Part shown: positions 46,993 through 59,081 of the stretch, piece after piece
How the letters are laid out: the number at the start of each line of letters is the position of its first letter
Position numbering within the stretch: the first letter of the stretch is position 1
NCBI RefSeq assembly: GCF_041729705.1
Contig: NZ_CP103788.1
Location: 310,001 to 374,000, forward strand
DNA length: 64,000 nucleotides
Direction of reading: 5' to 3'
Source: Candidatus Phytoplasma solani
Lineage (GTDB): Bacteria > Bacillota_I > Bacilli_A > Acholeplasmatales > Acholeplasmataceae
Made by a program: the position numbers and the translations under genes
Notes under the pieces: generated by a model
The model's input: the letters and a program-made list of their open reading frames with translations, nothing else
Told to the model about the DNA's origin: nothing
The model's database searches: none

Positions 46993-47051
46993 CATTTATT
47001 TTTAAACATTAACTAAATTATTACATTAAAAACAGTAAAAAGAGGTTTGAA

Positions 47052-48908
47052 ATGATTTACGATAGTATTGTTGTTGGAGCAGGACACGCTGGTGTTGAAG
47101 CTGCTTTGACATTAGCCAAAAAACATAGCACTTTATTGATTACTGGTTCTTTGAAACAAGTAGCCAGTCTTCCTTGCAACCCTTCTATCGGGGGACCTGC
47201 CAAAGGGGTAGTTGTCCGCGAAATCGATGCTTTAGGGGGAGTGATGGGTAAAGCAGCTGATTTAACTCAAATTCAAATTAAAATGTTAAACTCTTCAAAA
47301 GGTCCTGCCGTCAGAGCTTTAAGAGCTCAAATCGATAAACTAAAATATCCCCAAATTATTTTAAAAATGTTGCAAAATAGTCCTAATTTGACTTTATTAG
47401 AAGGACTGGTGAATCATTTATTAGTCAAAGATAACCAAGTTAAGGGGATTTGTTTAATAAATGGGCAAGAAATTTATGCTAAAACTGTTATTATTACTAC
47501 TGGCACTTATTTAGCTAGCCAAATTTTAATTGGCGAAACCAAAAAAGCATCTGGTCCTAATAACAACCCTACTACTTACGGTATCAGTCAACAATTAAAA
47601 GATTTAGGTTTCGAAATCATCAGATTAAAAACTGGGACTTCACCGAGAATCAAAAAATCAACTATTGATTTTAGTCAAACTAAAATTCAACTAGGCGACA
47701 ATTATTTACAAACTTTTGATTTTGATAGCAAGATTAAAAAATTAAGCATTCAAGAAGATTGTTTTTTGACCCACACCAACAAATCAACCCATCAAGTTAT
47801 TCAAAAACATCTAAAAAAATCTGCCATGTATGGCGGTTATATCGAAGGCACAGGGCCACGTTATTGCCCTTCAATTGAAGATAAAGTGGTACGTTTTTGC
47901 GATAAAAGTAGTCACCAAATTTTTATTGAACCAGAAAGTTTAGCTTTAGATGAAATGTATTTACAAGGGCTTTCAACTAGTATGCCCAAAGACGTCCAAC
48001 ATGAAATTTTAAAAACCATTCCAGGCTTGCAGAATGCCAAAATTACAAAATATGCTTACGCGATTGAATATGATGCCTTTAATCCAAGCCAATTAAAACA
48101 CAGTTTGGAAACTAAAAAAATTGCTAATCTTTTTTTTGCAGGACAGATGAATGGCACTAGCGGATATGAAGAAGCAGCTTGCCAAGGGTTAATGGCTGGA
48201 ATTAACGCCTCTTTAAAATTGGAAAATAAACCAGCATTTGTGTTAAAAAGAAATGAAGCTTATATTGGTGTTTTAATCGATGATTTGATTACCAAAGGCA
48301 CGAAAGAACCTTATCGCCTATTGACTTCAAGAGCAGAATTTCGTTTATTGTTAAGACATGATAACGCTGATTTGCGTTTAAAAGATTATAGTTATAACTT
48401 GGGATTAATCGATGAAACTAATTATCAAAATTTTACCAAAAAAAAAGAACAAATCGAAATACTACTAAAATTGAGTCAAAAATTTGAAATTTTAGCCAAT
48501 GAAACTAATTTAGCTTATTTAAAAAATTTAGGATCTTCTCCTTTTGTTGGAAAAACAACATTATTGCAATTATTAAAACGACCTGAATTAAACTATCAAA
48601 TATTACAACATTTTTTGCAAGTCGAAGTAGATCAGACAGTCTATGAACAAGTAGAAATCCAAATTAAATATGAAGGTTACATCAATAAAGCCCAAAAAGA
48701 AGCAGAAAAACTGTTGAGATTGGAGCAAAAAAAAATACCAAATAAAACTAATTATTTGGAGATTAAAAACTTATCTAAGGAGGCAAAAGAAAAATTAGAC
48801 TTTATTAAACCACAAACCCTAGGACAAGCTTCGAGGATTTTAGGGGTTAATCAAGTAGATATTTCGATTTTGTTGGTTTATTTGGAAAAACAACATGCCT
48901 CACTCTAA
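47052..48908 (+). CDS. mnmG: tRNA uridine 5-carboxymethylaminomethyl modification enzyme MnmG (GidA)
   Basis: FAD enzyme that, with MnmE, modifies the wobble uridine of several tRNAs. The 618-residue protein begins [20 protein letters not shown] (FAD loop), has [11 protein letters not shown] near residue 45, [12 protein letters not shown] and [14 protein letters not shown], and the C-terminal helical domain. AGAGG precedes the ATG by nine bases. Its stop lies 14 bases inside rsmG, the usual gidA-gidB pair. Confidence 0.97.
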   Translation: MIYDSIVVGAGHAGVEAALTLAKKHSTLLITGSLKQVASLPCNPSIGGPAKGVVVREIDALGGVMGKAADLTQIQIKMLNSSKGPAVRALRAQIDKLKYPQIILKMLQNSPNLTLLEGLVNHLLVKDNQVKGICLINGQEIYAKTVIITTGTYLASQILIGETKKASGPNNNPTTYGISQQLKDLGFEIIRLKTGTSPRIKKSTIDFSQTKIQLGDNYLQTFDFDSKIKKLSIQEDCFLTHTNKSTHQVIQKHLKKSAMYGGYIEGTGPRYCPSIEDKVVRFCDKSSHQIFIEPESLALDEMYLQGLSTSMPKDVQHEILKTIPGLQNAKITKYAYAIEYDAFNPSQLKHSLETKKIANLFFAGQMNGTSGYEEAACQGLMAGINASLKLENKPAFVLKRNEAYIGVLIDDLITKGTKEPYRLLTSRAEFRLLLRHDNADLRLKDYSYNLGLIDETNYQNFTKKKEQIEILLKLSQKFEILANETNLAYLKNLGSSPFVGKTTLLQLLKRPELNYQILQHFLQVEVDQTVYEQVEIQIKYEGYINKAQKEAEKLLRLEQKKIPNKTNYLEIKNLSKEAKEKLDFIKPQTLGQASRILGVNQVDISILLVYLEKQHASL

Positions 48909-49521
48909 ATTATTAAAAAATAAATTTAATCTTAGTCAAAAACAAACAGAACAATTTGATTTATATTATCAATTTTTAACTCAAGAAAACCAAAAATACA
49001 ACCTAACTTCCTTAATATCTTTAACAGATGTTTATTACAAACATTTTTATGATTCTTTGATTTTGCAAGAAGTCCTAGATTTTAGGCATATAAACACTCT
49101 TGGTGATGTTGGCGCAGGAGCGGGTTTTCCTAGTTTTCCTTTAAAAATAATTTATCCTCATTTAAAAATTTATATTATCGAATCATCTTTAAAAAAAATT
49201 AACTTTTTAAAGGCTTTGGCTAAAATTTTGTCTTTAGATGATATCTATTTTTTTCACCAAAGAGTACAAAACCATCACAAACATTATGATTGTATAGTGG
49301 CTCGGGCTTTAGGTAATTTAAGTCGTATTTTACAATGGTGTCTTCCTTTGGTTAAAAAAAGAAGTTATTTTATCGCCATGAAAGGAAAAAACTTCAACCA
49401 AGAATTAAAAGATAGTCAAACAGTAATCAAAGAATTTAAAATAACTTTAATTAAAATTCAACAACTCGAATTACCAATGCAGCTAGGTACTAGAGCTAAT
49501 TTATTATTTCAAGCTAATTAA
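48895..49521 (+). CDS. rsmG: 16S rRNA (guanine527-N7)-methyltransferase RsmG (GidB)
   Basis: Methylates G527 of 16S rRNA with S-adenosylmethionine. The 208 residues carry [26 protein letters not shown] (cofactor loop near residue 75), [16 protein letters not shown] and VARALGNL, all family landmarks; RsmG is usually 210-240 residues. It overlaps the end of mnmG by 14 bases and ends before a bidirectional terminator. Confidence 0.93.
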   Translation: MPHSKLLKNKFNLSQKQTEQFDLYYQFLTQENQKYNLTSLISLTDVYYKHFYDSLILQEVLDFRHINTLGDVGAGAGFPSFPLKIIYPHLKIYIIESSLKKINFLKALAKILSLDDIYFFHQRVQNHHKHYDCIVARALGNLSRILQWCLPLVKKRSYFIAMKGKNFNQELKDSQTVIKEFKITLIKIQQLELPMQLGTRANLLFQAN

Positions 49522-49536
49522 AAATTTATAAAAAAA

Positions 49537-49564
49537 ATAAAACCACTAATTTTAGTGGTTTTAT
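49537..49564. terminator. Bidirectional terminator between convergent genes
   Basis: ATAAAACCACTAA and TTAGTGGTTTTAT are perfect reverse complements around a very short centre, with T-rich sequence on each side. It serves rsmG (plus) and the membrane protein gene that stops at 49561 (minus), whose last codon it overlaps. Confidence 0.85.
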
Positions 49565-50373
49565 TTTCTGTCTTTGCCTATTATTCTTAAAAGAAGACTA
49601 ACAATTCTTAAAAAAATAGCAATTAAAGTAGCAGCAAAAGCCAAAGATACTTGCCATTCGTATTTGGCAGGCAACCCTTGTTGAATCATGTTTTCAGTGT
49701 AATCAAAATGAAGAGCTAAATACAATGATAAAAAACCTAACATTATTAAACTCAAAGGGATTGCAATAATACTATTGTATAAAACATTTTCTATTGTTCC
49801 AATTCCTAAAAAAAATAATAACAAACGAACTATGTAAACACAAAATAACGCAACTGCACATTTTTGCATAATAGTTTTAAATCTATCAGTAACTTTTAAA
49901 ACACCTTTATAATAGGCATGTGCCATCAAACAAAAGATAACTACTGTGCCTAAAGCAGCGATAAACACTATTTCTAACAAATTATGAATTTCTTTATTAA
50001 TATAATAAAAACAAATGGCCATCATAAAACCTTCTAGGAAAGCAAAAAGACAAGCAAAAATGTTTGATGTTTGTACTTGATTCATTCCTAACGTATAAAC
50101 ATAACTAGTTAACACAGATAAGGCAAGCAGACCATAAAATAAACTTCGACTTGAATTAAAATTTTTTAACAAAGGATCACTAAAATTATTAAAAAATGTG
50201 AAAAATCCTATAGTAGTTAAAGTAGTAATTAATAAAAGTAAAATAGTTTTAAAAGCAATCCCTTTACGGGTAGCTTGTTGTTTATAAGCGATTGTATCGG
50301 AAAAAGAAAGGAAATTGTTGTTAATTTTTTCAAACGAATCACTAACTTTCATAATATTATTATTTGATTTCAT
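49561..50373 (-). CDS. Bax inhibitor-1/YccA-YetJ-like membrane protein
   Basis: The 270-residue integral membrane protein has about seven hydrophobic segments and ends with LPAKYEWQVSLAFAATLI followed by AIFLRIVSLL, typical of the bacterial Bax-inhibitor-like family, in which the YetJ relative is a pH-sensitive calcium leak channel. Function here is not shown. AAAGGTGG lies six bases before the ATG. It is alone on the minus strand between a terminator and tuf's terminator. Confidence 0.85.
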   Translation of the reverse strand: MKSNNNIMKVSDSFEKINNNFLSFSDTIAYKQQATRKGIAFKTILLLLITTLTTIGFFTFFNNFSDPLLKNFNSSRSLFYGLLALSVLTSYVYTLGMNQVQTSNIFACLFAFLEGFMMAICFYYINKEIHNLLEIVFIAALGTVVIFCLMAHAYYKGVLKVTDRFKTIMQKCAVALFCVYIVRLLLFFLGIGTIENVLYNSIIAIPLSLIMLGFLSLYLALHFDYTENMIQQGLPAKYEWQVSLAFAATLIAIFLRIVSLLLRIIGKDRK

Positions 50374-50580
50374 AAAAAACCACCTTTATATTGATTTTTT
50401 TAATACTTATTTTACTATTTTAGTAAAAAAAATTGATCAATAATAAATAAGTACACTTATATATTACCTTTTTTTAAATCAAATTGCAAGTATTTTTTTT
50501 CTTTATTTTAGAAAAAAGCTTTAATTGTAATACAATTTAAAACAATTAAAGCATTATTGAAAAAATATATAAAACCATCA

Positions 50581-50610
50581 AAATAAAGCCCTTTTTGAGG
50601 GCTTTATTTT
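50581..50610. terminator. Terminator of tuf
   Basis: AAATAAAGCCCT (50581-50592) and AGGGCTTTATTT (50598-50609) form a perfect stem with a 5-nt loop; T-runs occur on both strands. It ends the str-type operon on the minus strand. Confidence 0.9.
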
Positions 50611-50629
50611 TATTAATTCGGGGGGGATT

Positions 50630-51814
50630 TTATTTAAGAATTTTTGAAACTGATCCAGCGCCAACTGTTTTTCCACCTTCACGGATAGAAAACTTAGTGC
50701 CTTCTTCAATTGCAATCGGATTGTTTAAAGTAACAGTTAATTCAACGTTGTCACCTGGCATAACCATTTTAACATCACCTTGTAATTCAACAACTCCTGT
50801 AATATCAGTTGTACGGAAATAGAATTGCGGACGGTATTGGGAAAAAAAGGCAGTGTGTCGTCCTCCTTCTTCTTTAGTTAAGATATAAGCTTGCGCCACA
50901 AATTGAAAATGAGGTTTCACAGAACCTGGTTTGGCTAACACTTGACCACGTTGAACATCTTCACGGTTAATTCCACGCAACAAAGCTCCAACGTTATCGC
51001 CTGCTTGAGCAAAATCTAAATCTTTTTTAAACATTTCAATTGCTGTTACGATGGTTTTTCTAGTGTCTTTAAGACCTATGATTTCTATTTCATCACCAGC
51101 TTTAACTTGTCCTCTTTCAACTCTACCAGTAACTACTGTTCCTCTACCAGTGATAGTGAAAACATCTTCGACTGGCATTAAGAAAGGTTTATCAACTTCA
51201 CGCACTGGATCTTCAATGTAAGAATCTAAAGCGTTGATTAATTCGTTAACTTGTGCAATGTAATGTTTGTCACCTTCTAAAGCTTTTAACGCAGAACCTC
51301 TAATAATAGGGGTATCATCGCCCGGAAAATCATATTTAGATAATAATTCACGGACTTCCATTTCAACTAATTCTAAAATTTCTTCATCCGGACAAAGGTC
51401 ACATTTGTTTAAGAAAACAACAATTTTAGGAACCCCTACTTGGCGAGCTAACAAAATATGTTCTCTAGTTTGAGGCATAACACTATCTGCGCCAGAAACT
51501 ACTAAAATAGCGGCATCCATTTGAGCAGCACCAGTAATCATGTTTTTAATATAATCGGCGTGTCCTGGACAATCAACGTGAGCATAGTGTCTTTTTGATG
51601 TTTCATATTCAACGTGAGAAGTTTTAATCGTAATTCCACGTTCTCTTTCTTCAGGAGCGTTATCAATTTGGTCATAAGCTCTACTTTTAGCTAACCCTTG
51701 AGAAGCTAACACTTGAGTGATGGCAGCTGTTAAAGTAGTTTTGCCGTGATCAACGTGCCCAATTGTTCCTACGTTTAAATGAGGTTTATTTCTTATAAAT
51801 TTTTCATTAGCCAT
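50630..51814 (-). CDS. tuf: Elongation factor Tu
   Basis: GTPase that delivers aminoacyl-tRNA to the ribosome. The 394-residue protein has [14 protein letters not shown] (G1), RGITIKT (G2), [12 protein letters not shown] (G3), NKCDL (G4) and the family's C-terminal domains. A strong AAAAGGAGG site precedes the ATG. It has its own promoter (51873-51901) after fusA, allowing extra expression apart from the upstream genes. Confidence 0.98.
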   Translation of the reverse strand: MANEKFIRNKPHLNVGTIGHVDHGKTTLTAAITQVLASQGLAKSRAYDQIDNAPEERERGITIKTSHVEYETSKRHYAHVDCPGHADYIKNMITGAAQMDAAILVVSGADSVMPQTREHILLARQVGVPKIVVFLNKCDLCPDEEILELVEMEVRELLSKYDFPGDDTPIIRGSALKALEGDKHYIAQVNELINALDSYIEDPVREVDKPFLMPVEDVFTITGRGTVVTGRVERGQVKAGDEIEIIGLKDTRKTIVTAIEMFKKDLDFAQAGDNVGALLRGINREDVQRGQVLAKPGSVKPHFQFVAQAYILTKEEGGRHTAFFSQYRPQFYFRTTDITGVVELQGDVKMVMPGDNVELTVTLNNPIAIEEGTKFSIREGGKTVGAGSVSKILK

Positions 51815-51872
51815 TTTGTAAAAGGCCTCCTTTTAGTTTAGTTTAAGGTTTTTAACAATAATTACCATTTAA

Positions 51873-51901
51873 ATTTTAACTTAATTTTTTCAATATAGCA
51901 A
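51873..51901 (-). promoter_or_regulatory. Probable promoter of tuf
   Basis: On the minus strand TTGCTA (51901-51896), a 17-bp spacer and TAAAAT (51878-51873). It lies in the 120-bp gap between fusA and tuf, about 60 bp before the tuf start. Confidence 0.6.
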
Positions 51902-51936
51902 CTATTTTGTGTTAAAATATTATTTTTGCTTTAAAA

Positions 51937-54003
51937 TTAAGCACGTTTTTTAATAATTTCTTCCGTAATGCTTTTTGGTGCTTTTTCATATTTAGAAAAT
52001 TGCATCACAAAAGTAGCTCTTCCTTGGGTGTTAGAACGTAAAATGGTGGCATAACCAAACATTTCAGAAAGTGGCACCAAAGCTCTAATAGAAACTGCAT
52101 TAGTACGTGATTCTTGACTTTCCAAACGTCCTCTACGAGAAGTTAAATCGCCAATAACATTGCCGACATAATCATTTGGAGTTACGACTTCAACATCCAT
52201 AATCGGTTCTAAAATAACTGGATTGCCTTTTGTTTTGGTTTCTTTTAAAGCAATTGAAGCAGCAATTTTAAACGCCATTTCAGAAGAATCGACATCATGA
52301 TAAGAACCATCAAATAAAGTAGCTTTGATGTCAATAATTTGATAACCAGCTAAAATTCCACCTGCAAGAGCTTCTTGAACGCCTTTTTGAACTGCAGGGA
52401 TATATTCACGCGGAACAACACCACCAACAATTTTATTAACAAATTCAAAGCCTTGGCCAGGATTTGGTTCAAAACGCATCCAAACATGTCCGTATTGACC
52501 GCGTCCACCAGATTGACGGATGAATTTTCCTTCGGTTTCAACTTCTTGAGTAATTGTTTCACGATAAGCCACTTGAGGTTCTGTAACGTTAGCTTGAACT
52601 TTGAATTCTCTTTTCATACGATCAATGATGATATCTAAATGAAGTTCACCCATGCCAGCAATAATAGTTTGTCCTGTTTCATGATTAGAAAAAACTTTAA
52701 AAGTAGGGTCTTCTTCGGCTAATTTAGAGAGTGCAATTCCCATTTTATCTTGATCGGCTTTAGTTTTAGGTTCTACTGCGATTTCAATAACTGGTTCTGG
52801 GAAATTCATTGATTCTAAAATGATGCTTTCCCCTTCAGCCGCTAGAGTGTCACCAGTAGTAGTCCCTTTCAGCCCAACAACTGCCAAAATATCACCAGTA
52901 TATGCTTCTTTAATTTCTTCACGAGAATTGGCATGCATCTGCAATAAACGTCCAAAACGTTCTTTTACTTCTTTGGTGGTATTAGTAACATAAGAGCCAG
53001 CTTTAACTGTGCCTGAATAAATTCTAAAAAAAGTTAATCTACCAACATAAGGGTCAGTCATCACTTTAAAAGCTAAAGCGGTGAAAGGTTGTTCGTCAGA
53101 ACTTAAACGAGTTATTTCTTTGCCGTTAGCATCAACTCCTACAATTGAATCAACATCTCCAGGAGCTGGTAAATAATCAACAATGGCATCTAGCATTTTA
53201 ACAACACCCTTATTTTTGAAAGAAGAGCCGCACAAAACCGGAAAAAAAGAGGCTTGTAAAGTGGCTTTACGAATAGTTTTTTTTAACATAGCGGAAGTGA
53301 TTGGTTTTTCTTCTAAGTAAAGCATCATCAATTCTTCATCTAAATTAGATAAGACTTCGATTAATTCATTTCTTTTAATTTCTACAATTTCTTTTAAATG
53401 TTCAGGGATTTCAATATTTTTTCCATTTTCCTCAGCGGAGTTATCATATTCAAAAGCAGTTAATTCAATTAAATCGATAATGCCAGTAAAATCATTTTCA
53501 GCTCCGATTGGCCATTGAATAGGGCTAGCATGTACCCCTAATCTTTGGTTCAAGGTTTCAATCGCATAAGCAAAATTAGCACCAACTTTATCCATCTTGT
53601 TGATAAAAATAATTCTTGGAACTTTGTATTCAGTCGCTTGACGCCAAACGGTTTCAGTTTGTGGTTCAACTCCAGCTTGGGCATCAATGACAGTGACTGC
53701 ACCATCTAAAACTCTTAAAGAGCGTGAAACTTCAACTGTAAAATCAACGTGCCCAGGGGTGTCTATGATGTTGATCCGATGGTTTTTCCAAAAGGCGGTA
53801 GTGGCAGCAGAGGTAATAGTGATACCTCTTTCTTGTTCTTGTTCCATCCAATCCATTTGCGAAGCGCCATCATGAGTTTCTCCGATTTTATGAATTTTAC
53901 CAGTATGAAATAAAATTCTTTCGGTAGTGGTGGTTTTTCCTGCGTCAATATGAGCAATAATGCCGATATTACGAGTATTTTCTAAAGTAATCTGGCGTAC
54001 CAT
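51937..54003 (-). CDS. fusA: Elongation factor G
   Basis: Translocase GTPase of the ribosome. The 688-residue protein starts [20 protein letters not shown] (G1 [10 protein letters not shown]), has [12 protein letters not shown] (G2), [12 protein letters not shown] (G3), NKMDKVGA (G4) and domains II-V to the end. AGGAG is present before the ATG. It follows rpsG after 27 bp and is the third gene of rpsL-rpsG-fusA. Confidence 0.98.
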   Translation of the reverse strand: MVRQITLENTRNIGIIAHIDAGKTTTTERILFHTGKIHKIGETHDGASQMDWMEQEQERGITITSAATTAFWKNHRINIIDTPGHVDFTVEVSRSLRVLDGAVTVIDAQAGVEPQTETVWRQATEYKVPRIIFINKMDKVGANFAYAIETLNQRLGVHASPIQWPIGAENDFTGIIDLIELTAFEYDNSAEENGKNIEIPEHLKEIVEIKRNELIEVLSNLDEELMMLYLEEKPITSAMLKKTIRKATLQASFFPVLCGSSFKNKGVVKMLDAIVDYLPAPGDVDSIVGVDANGKEITRLSSDEQPFTALAFKVMTDPYVGRLTFFRIYSGTVKAGSYVTNTTKEVKERFGRLLQMHANSREEIKEAYTGDILAVVGLKGTTTGDTLAAEGESIILESMNFPEPVIEIAVEPKTKADQDKMGIALSKLAEEDPTFKVFSNHETGQTIIAGMGELHLDIIIDRMKREFKVQANVTEPQVAYRETITQEVETEGKFIRQSGGRGQYGHVWMRFEPNPGQGFEFVNKIVGGVVPREYIPAVQKGVQEALAGGILAGYQIIDIKATLFDGSYHDVDSSEMAFKIAASIALKETKTKGNPVILEPIMDVEVVTPNDYVGNVIGDLTSRRGRLESQESRTNAVSIRALVPLSEMFGYATILRSNTQGRATFVMQFSKYEKAPKSITEEIIKKRA

Positions 54004-54030
54004 CTTTTATTCTCCTATAAATGTCAAATA

Positions 54031-54501
54031 TCACCAACGATAATGAGCAAAAGCTTTATTAGCTTCAGCCATTTTATGCGTTTCTTCTCTTTTTTTAACT
54101 GATACTCCATGTCCTGAAGCAGCATCTACTATTTCTTTAGCTAGTTTTTCTTCCATGGTTTTTTCATTACGTTGTTTAGTGAATTTGACAAGCCACCTTA
54201 AACCTAAAGATTGACGTCTTTCTGGACGAACTTCGGAAGGGACTTGGTAGTTTTGACCACCAACGCGACGAGTACGAACTTCTAAAACAGGCATAATATT
54301 GTTTAATGCTTCATGAAAAACTTCTAAGGGATCTCTTTGAGTAATACTTTTAACTTGTTTTAAAGCTTGATAAAAAATGCTTTGAGCTGTCCCTTTTTTA
54401 CCATCTTCCATGATGGTGTTAATTGTTTTTGTAACTAATTTTGAATTATAAATCGGGTCAGGATTTATATCACGTTTTTTAATATGACCTTTACGAGACA
54501 A
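54031..54501 (-). CDS. rpsG: 30S ribosomal protein S7
   Basis: Nucleates assembly of the 3' domain of 16S rRNA. The 156-residue length is typical. Recognisable stretches are [20 protein letters not shown] at the start, [20 protein letters not shown] and the ending [12 protein letters not shown]. Second gene of the rpsL-rpsG-fusA group. Confidence 0.97.
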   Translation of the reverse strand: MSRKGHIKKRDINPDPIYNSKLVTKTINTIMEDGKKGTAQSIFYQALKQVKSITQRDPLEVFHEALNNIMPVLEVRTRRVGGQNYQVPSEVRPERRQSLGLRWLVKFTKQRNEKTMEEKLAKEIVDAASGHGVSVKKREETHKMAEANKAFAHYRW

Positions 54502-54546
54502 AGTAACGAACCTACTTTCTTTAAAATTTGTAATATTTTAATTTAT

Positions 54547-54966
54547 TTATTTTTTATCTTTTGGTCTTTTGGAACCGTATTTAGAACGACCTTGTTGTCT
54601 GTTAGCAACACCTGTAGCATCTAAAGCGCCACGAATGATATGATAACGGACACCCGGAAGATCTTTAACTCTTCCGCCGCGCACCAACACTGAACTATGT
54701 TCTTGCAAAGAGTGTCCCACGCCAGGAATGTAAGCAGTCACTTCAGAACCATTGCTTAAACGAACTCTGGCAAATTTACGTAAAGCTGAATTAGGTTTTT
54801 TTGGGGTCATAGTAGTTACACGCAAACAAACTCCCATTTTTTGTGGAGAAGTGTAAGTTTGAACTTTTTTTTGCAAAACATTAAAACCATAACTTAAAGC
54901 TGGGGATTTTGTTTTCGAAGATTTATTACTTCTTTTTTTTTTGATTAACTGAGAAACGGTAGGCAT
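54547..54966 (-). CDS. rpsL: 30S ribosomal protein S12
   Basis: Decoding-centre protein of the small subunit, 139 residues. It has [11 protein letters not shown] at the start, [17 protein letters not shown] (with the Lys that mutates in streptomycin resistance) and [17 protein letters not shown]. It follows rpoC after 36 bp. An L7Ae-like gene, often found between rpoC and rpsL in Firmicutes, is absent here. Confidence 0.97.
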   Translation of the reverse strand: MPTVSQLIKKKRSNKSSKTKSPALSYGFNVLQKKVQTYTSPQKMGVCLRVTTMTPKKPNSALRKFARVRLSNGSEVTAYIPGVGHSLQEHSSVLVRGGRVKDLPGVRYHIIRGALDATGVANRQQGRSKYGSKRPKDKK

Positions 54967-55002
54967 TATGTTTTTTCCTTTCTTTTTTCTTATTTTTTAT
55001 TT

Positions 55003-58000
55003 TTAATTATCTTGGTTTTGATCTGTTGACGGTGGAGATTTGGGATATTCAAAATAAGTTGTCTCTAAAATACCTGTTCCAGCCGGAATTAGACCACCAA
55101 TGATAACATTTTCTTTTAAACCATATAAATGATCAACTTTTCCTTTGATGGCAGAATCGATTAAAATTTTGGTAGTTTCTTGAAAAGAGGCGGCAGAAAG
55201 TAAAGAATCGCTTCTCAAAGAAGAACGAGTGATTCCTAGAATAATTGGTCTTCCAAGTGCTAAACGTTTTTGAGCTTGTAACATTTCTAAATTAGCTTTT
55301 TTAAAACTATTGATAGGGATTTCAGTGCCAGGTAATAGTTGGGTTTCTCCTTCATCAATGATTAAAACTTGTTTAAACATTTGATGAATAATAATTTCGA
55401 TATGTTTATCACTAATAAAAACATTTTGAGCACAATAAACTTTTTGCACTTCTGCTAAAATATATTTTTGGGTTTCGATAGTGCCTGCAACTCTTAAAAG
55501 TTCTTTTAAATCAATTGAACCAAAAGTTAATTTTTGCCCCGGATAAACATTGCTATTTTTGCTAACTAAGATATCGACATTAGAATTGAGGATATAACGA
55601 TATTCTTGTTCAGGTTCGCTTTCTGGAGTGATAACAATTTCTGGATGTGGAGAGCGAATTTTTTCTATTTTTTTAATGGTGCCTTTAAATTCAGAAATCA
55701 AGGCTTTACCTTTTGGTTTTCTAACTTCAAAGATCTCTTCAATCCTTGGAAGACCTTGGGTAATGTCTGAAGTCGAAGCAACTCCGCCGGTATGAAAAGT
55801 TCTCATCGTTAATTGAGTTCCTGGTTCGCCAATAGATTGAGCGGCAATAACACCTACAGCTTCACCGATTTCAACTAATTTATTAGTGGCTAAATTAAAA
55901 CCATAATCTTTAGCGCAAATACCATATTCACAATTACAAGTCAAAACGCTTCTGATTGGAACTTTTTTAATTTTGGCATCAATAATTTCTTGTGATTTTG
56001 ATTCGGTGATTAATTCATTGCGAGCTACAATAATTTTATGTTTTTTTGGGTGGATAATGTCGCGACTAGCAAAACGACCAATAATACGATTTTTTAAAGA
56101 AACAATTTCTTTACCGTCGCTTGTCATCGCTTCAACAATAAAGCTGCGATCACTACCGCAATCATCTTTAATGACTACAATATCTTGAGTCACATCAACT
56201 AAGCGACGGGTTAAATAGCCTGATTCAGCCGTTTTTAAAGCGGTGTCAGTGGAACCTTTGCGGGCTCCATGGGTAGAAATAAAAAATTCAGAAACTTTCA
56301 AACCTTCACGGAAAGATGCTTTAACAGGAACTTCAATGATTTCACCTTTTGGATTGTTCATTAAACCTCTCATCCCCGCTAGTTGAGCAAAGTTAGAAGA
56401 ACTACCGCGAGCACCACTTTCACTCATCATAAATATATGATTGTCTTGTTGGAACTCTTTCATCAAACCTTCTTGGATTTGATCACGAACAACTTTCCAT
56501 TCATTAATCACTAAACGACGACGTTCAATATCTGTTAAAAAACCTTCGTTATACCAATTTTCAATTTGGATATTGCGATTTTCAACATTTTCTAATAATT
56601 TTTCTTTTGCAGAATAAGTGGTAATGTCAGAAAAAGAAACAGTAATACCTGCAATAGTAGAATATTTAAAACCGAGATTTTTAATATGATCTAATATTTT
56701 AGAAGTTTCAGTAATTTTCATTTGTTTGAAAAAACAAGCAATAATCATCGATAAGAATTTTTTATTGAAAGGTTTAGGGACGGGTATTTTTTTTAAAAAT
56801 GATTGTGGTTTAGTGCCTGGATTTAAAAAATATTGATCTGGAGTTTTGACATATAAATTCGATTGAGTAGGTTCATTGATGTAAGGAAAATTAGGGGGTA
56901 AAATAGCATTAAAAATTAATTTTCCTAAAGTGGTCATTAAATATTTTTCTTTTTGTTCTTTGGTAAAAGATAAATTAATGGATTGTGGTTTAATAAAAAT
57001 TCTAGTATGAAGATCAATTTCTTTATTTTGATAAGCGATTTGAGCTTCATTGATGTCAGCAAAAAAACTTCCTTCATTGCGGTGTTTGTGTTGGTGTTCT
57101 AAATTTCTTTGAGGAGCGTTAAATCCTTTCAAAAGACGATCTTTTTTTTCTTCGATAGTTAAATAATAATTACCTAAAACCATGTCTTGTGAAGGGGTGA
57201 CAACAGGGCTACCGTTTTTAGGATCTAAAATGTTGTTAGACACAAGCATTAATAAACGAGCTTCAGCTTGAGCTTCTACAGAAAGAGGAACATAAACAGC
57301 CATTTGGTCGCCATCAAAATCAGCATTAAAAGCTGGAGTTACTAAAGGATGTAAACGAATAGCTTTTCCATCGATTAATTTAGGATCAAAAGCTTGAATT
57401 CCTAAACGGTGAAGAGTTGGGGCGCGATTAAGCAAGACTGGATGTTCTTTAACTACTTCCTCTAAAGCATTCCAAACTTCTTCATTCATTTTTTCGTAAA
57501 TAGAATTGGCATTTTTTTTGTCAATCCCTTTAGTTTCTTGTAATTTTTTTAAAATAAAAGGTTTGAATAAAATAATTGCCATTTCACGAGGAATGCCGCA
57601 TTGATGCATTTTAAGATCAGGACCGACAATAATTACAGAACGACCAGAATAATCAACTCTTTTACCTAAAAGATTTTGACGAAAGCGCCCTTGTTTGCCT
57701 CGTAACATTTCAGATAAAGATTTTAAGGGACGATTTTTTTCCACGTTATTAACGTTTTTTTTAAGATTTTTATCAGTATCAAATAAACAATCGACTGCTT
57801 CTTGCAACATTCTTTTTTCGTTTTTAATAATTAATCTTGGAGCTTTTTGCATCATTTGTTTTTTTAAACGATTGTTACGATTTAGAATGCGACGATACAA
57901 GTCATTAACTTCGGTAGTGGCAAAACGACCGCCATCCAAAGGAACCATCGGCCTTAATCCTGACGGCAATACGGAAATAACATCCATTACCATCCACTCA

Positions 58001-59079
58001 GGTTTATTATCGGATTGATGAAAAGACTCAATTATTTCTAACCTTTTGATAATGTTTTCTCTTTTTTGTTTAGAAACTTCTGATAAATTTTTACGCAAAA
58101 TTTTAATAGTTTTTTCTAAATCAAGGTTTTCCAATAATTTCCTAACTGCTTCAGCTCCAGTTAAAGCAACAAAACCATGAGGTCCAAAAAGAGCTAAATT
58201 TTGGCTATATTGGCTTTCGGAAATAATTTCTTTTTCTTTGAAATCAGTTTTGCCAGGATCAATAACAACATAAGAAATATAGTAAACGATTTCTTCTAAT
58301 GTTTTAGCTTTGATGTTTAAAAGAATAGCTAAACGGCTAGGAGATGAATTAAGATACCAAGTGTGGACAATCGGAGCTTGTAATTCGATGTGTCCCATTC
58401 TTTCACGTCTTACTTTAGTTTCGGTAAATTCAACACCACATTTATTACAAAATTGACTTTTGTTGTTAGGTTGTTTTTTGGAACAAGCACATTGAAAGTC
58501 AACTACTGGACCAAAAATTTTTTGACAAAACAAACCACCAAATTCAGGTTTATAGGTGCGATAGTTAATGGTTTCATAACTAGTAATTTCACCGTAAGAC
58601 CATTGACGAATCTCATCTGGAGAAGCTAAACGGATTTTAAAATAATCATAATCACGACTGCCATACTCTTTATCAGATAAAATCAAAGCTTTTTTTTCAG
58701 TAGTTTCTGGGATAAAATGTTGATATAATTCAAAAAGTTCGTTTATTTTTTTCCAAGAATCATAATCCAAGTCGAAATTTTGATTTAAGGTGTTAATTTC
58801 TGTGTTTAATAGTTGTTCAAAGTCGTTAACACCTAAAAGGGTCAATTTTTTAATCACATCATCGTTTAAATTTAAATTTCTTAAATCACGAGGCAAAGCA
58901 AATTGTTTAAGAGTTGGCAAAATCTCTAAAAAAGTTTCTTGTAATAAAACTCTTAGTTCATCTAAAGAAAAAGTGTTAAAATCTTCCAAATTATTAATTC
59001 CTGAAAGTTTTAATTTTTCTAAAGTTTGAGCAGAAAAATTTAGAGTTTCGATTGATCTAAATAATTTATTATCACTCAT
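55003..59079 (-). CDS. rpoC: DNA-directed RNA polymerase beta' subunit
   Basis: Catalytic subunit of RNA polymerase. The 1358-residue protein has the zinc-binding cysteines near residue 195 (CACSKKQ...CNKC), the absolutely conserved [12 protein letters not shown] catalytic motif near residue 585, a second cysteine cluster ([13 protein letters not shown] near 1030) and the segment [18 protein letters not shown] near 1085. rpoB ends two bases upstream; co-translation is expected. Confidence 0.98.
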   Translation of the reverse strand: MSDNKLFRSIETLNFSAQTLEKLKLSGINNLEDFNTFSLDELRVLLQETFLEILPTLKQFALPRDLRNLNLNDDVIKKLTLLGVNDFEQLLNTEINTLNQNFDLDYDSWKKINELFELYQHFIPETTEKKALILSDKEYGSRDYDYFKIRLASPDEIRQWSYGEITSYETINYRTYKPEFGGLFCQKIFGPVVDFQCACSKKQPNNKSQFCNKCGVEFTETKVRRERMGHIELQAPIVHTWYLNSSPSRLAILLNIKAKTLEEIVYYISYVVIDPGKTDFKEKEIISESQYSQNLALFGPHGFVALTGAEAVRKLLENLDLEKTIKILRKNLSEVSKQKRENIIKRLEIIESFHQSDNKPEWMVMDVISVLPSGLRPMVPLDGGRFATTEVNDLYRRILNRNNRLKKQMMQKAPRLIIKNEKRMLQEAVDCLFDTDKNLKKNVNNVEKNRPLKSLSEMLRGKQGRFRQNLLGKRVDYSGRSVIIVGPDLKMHQCGIPREMAIILFKPFILKKLQETKGIDKKNANSIYEKMNEEVWNALEEVVKEHPVLLNRAPTLHRLGIQAFDPKLIDGKAIRLHPLVTPAFNADFDGDQMAVYVPLSVEAQAEARLLMLVSNNILDPKNGSPVVTPSQDMVLGNYYLTIEEKKDRLLKGFNAPQRNLEHQHKHRNEGSFFADINEAQIAYQNKEIDLHTRIFIKPQSINLSFTKEQKEKYLMTTLGKLIFNAILPPNFPYINEPTQSNLYVKTPDQYFLNPGTKPQSFLKKIPVPKPFNKKFLSMIIACFFKQMKITETSKILDHIKNLGFKYSTIAGITVSFSDITTYSAKEKLLENVENRNIQIENWYNEGFLTDIERRRLVINEWKVVRDQIQEGLMKEFQQDNHIFMMSESGARGSSSNFAQLAGMRGLMNNPKGEIIEVPVKASFREGLKVSEFFISTHGARKGSTDTALKTAESGYLTRRLVDVTQDIVVIKDDCGSDRSFIVEAMTSDGKEIVSLKNRIIGRFASRDIIHPKKHKIIVARNELITESKSQEIIDAKIKKVPIRSVLTCNCEYGICAKDYGFNLATNKLVEIGEAVGVIAAQSIGEPGTQLTMRTFHTGGVASTSDITQGLPRIEEIFEVRKPKGKALISEFKGTIKKIEKIRSPHPEIVITPESEPEQEYRYILNSNVDILVSKNSNVYPGQKLTFGSIDLKELLRVAGTIETQKYILAEVQKVYCAQNVFISDKHIEIIIHQMFKQVLIIDEGETQLLPGTEIPINSFKKANLEMLQAQKRLALGRPIILGITRSSLRSDSLLSAASFQETTKILIDSAIKGKVDHLYGLKENVIIGGLIPAGTGILETTYFEYPKSPPSTDQNQDN

Positions 59080-59081
59080 CT

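Noticed and set aside
52375-52638. Antisense open frames over fusA, rpoC, tuf and other core genes
   Set aside because: They mirror strongly conserved genes on the other strand and have no independent support.
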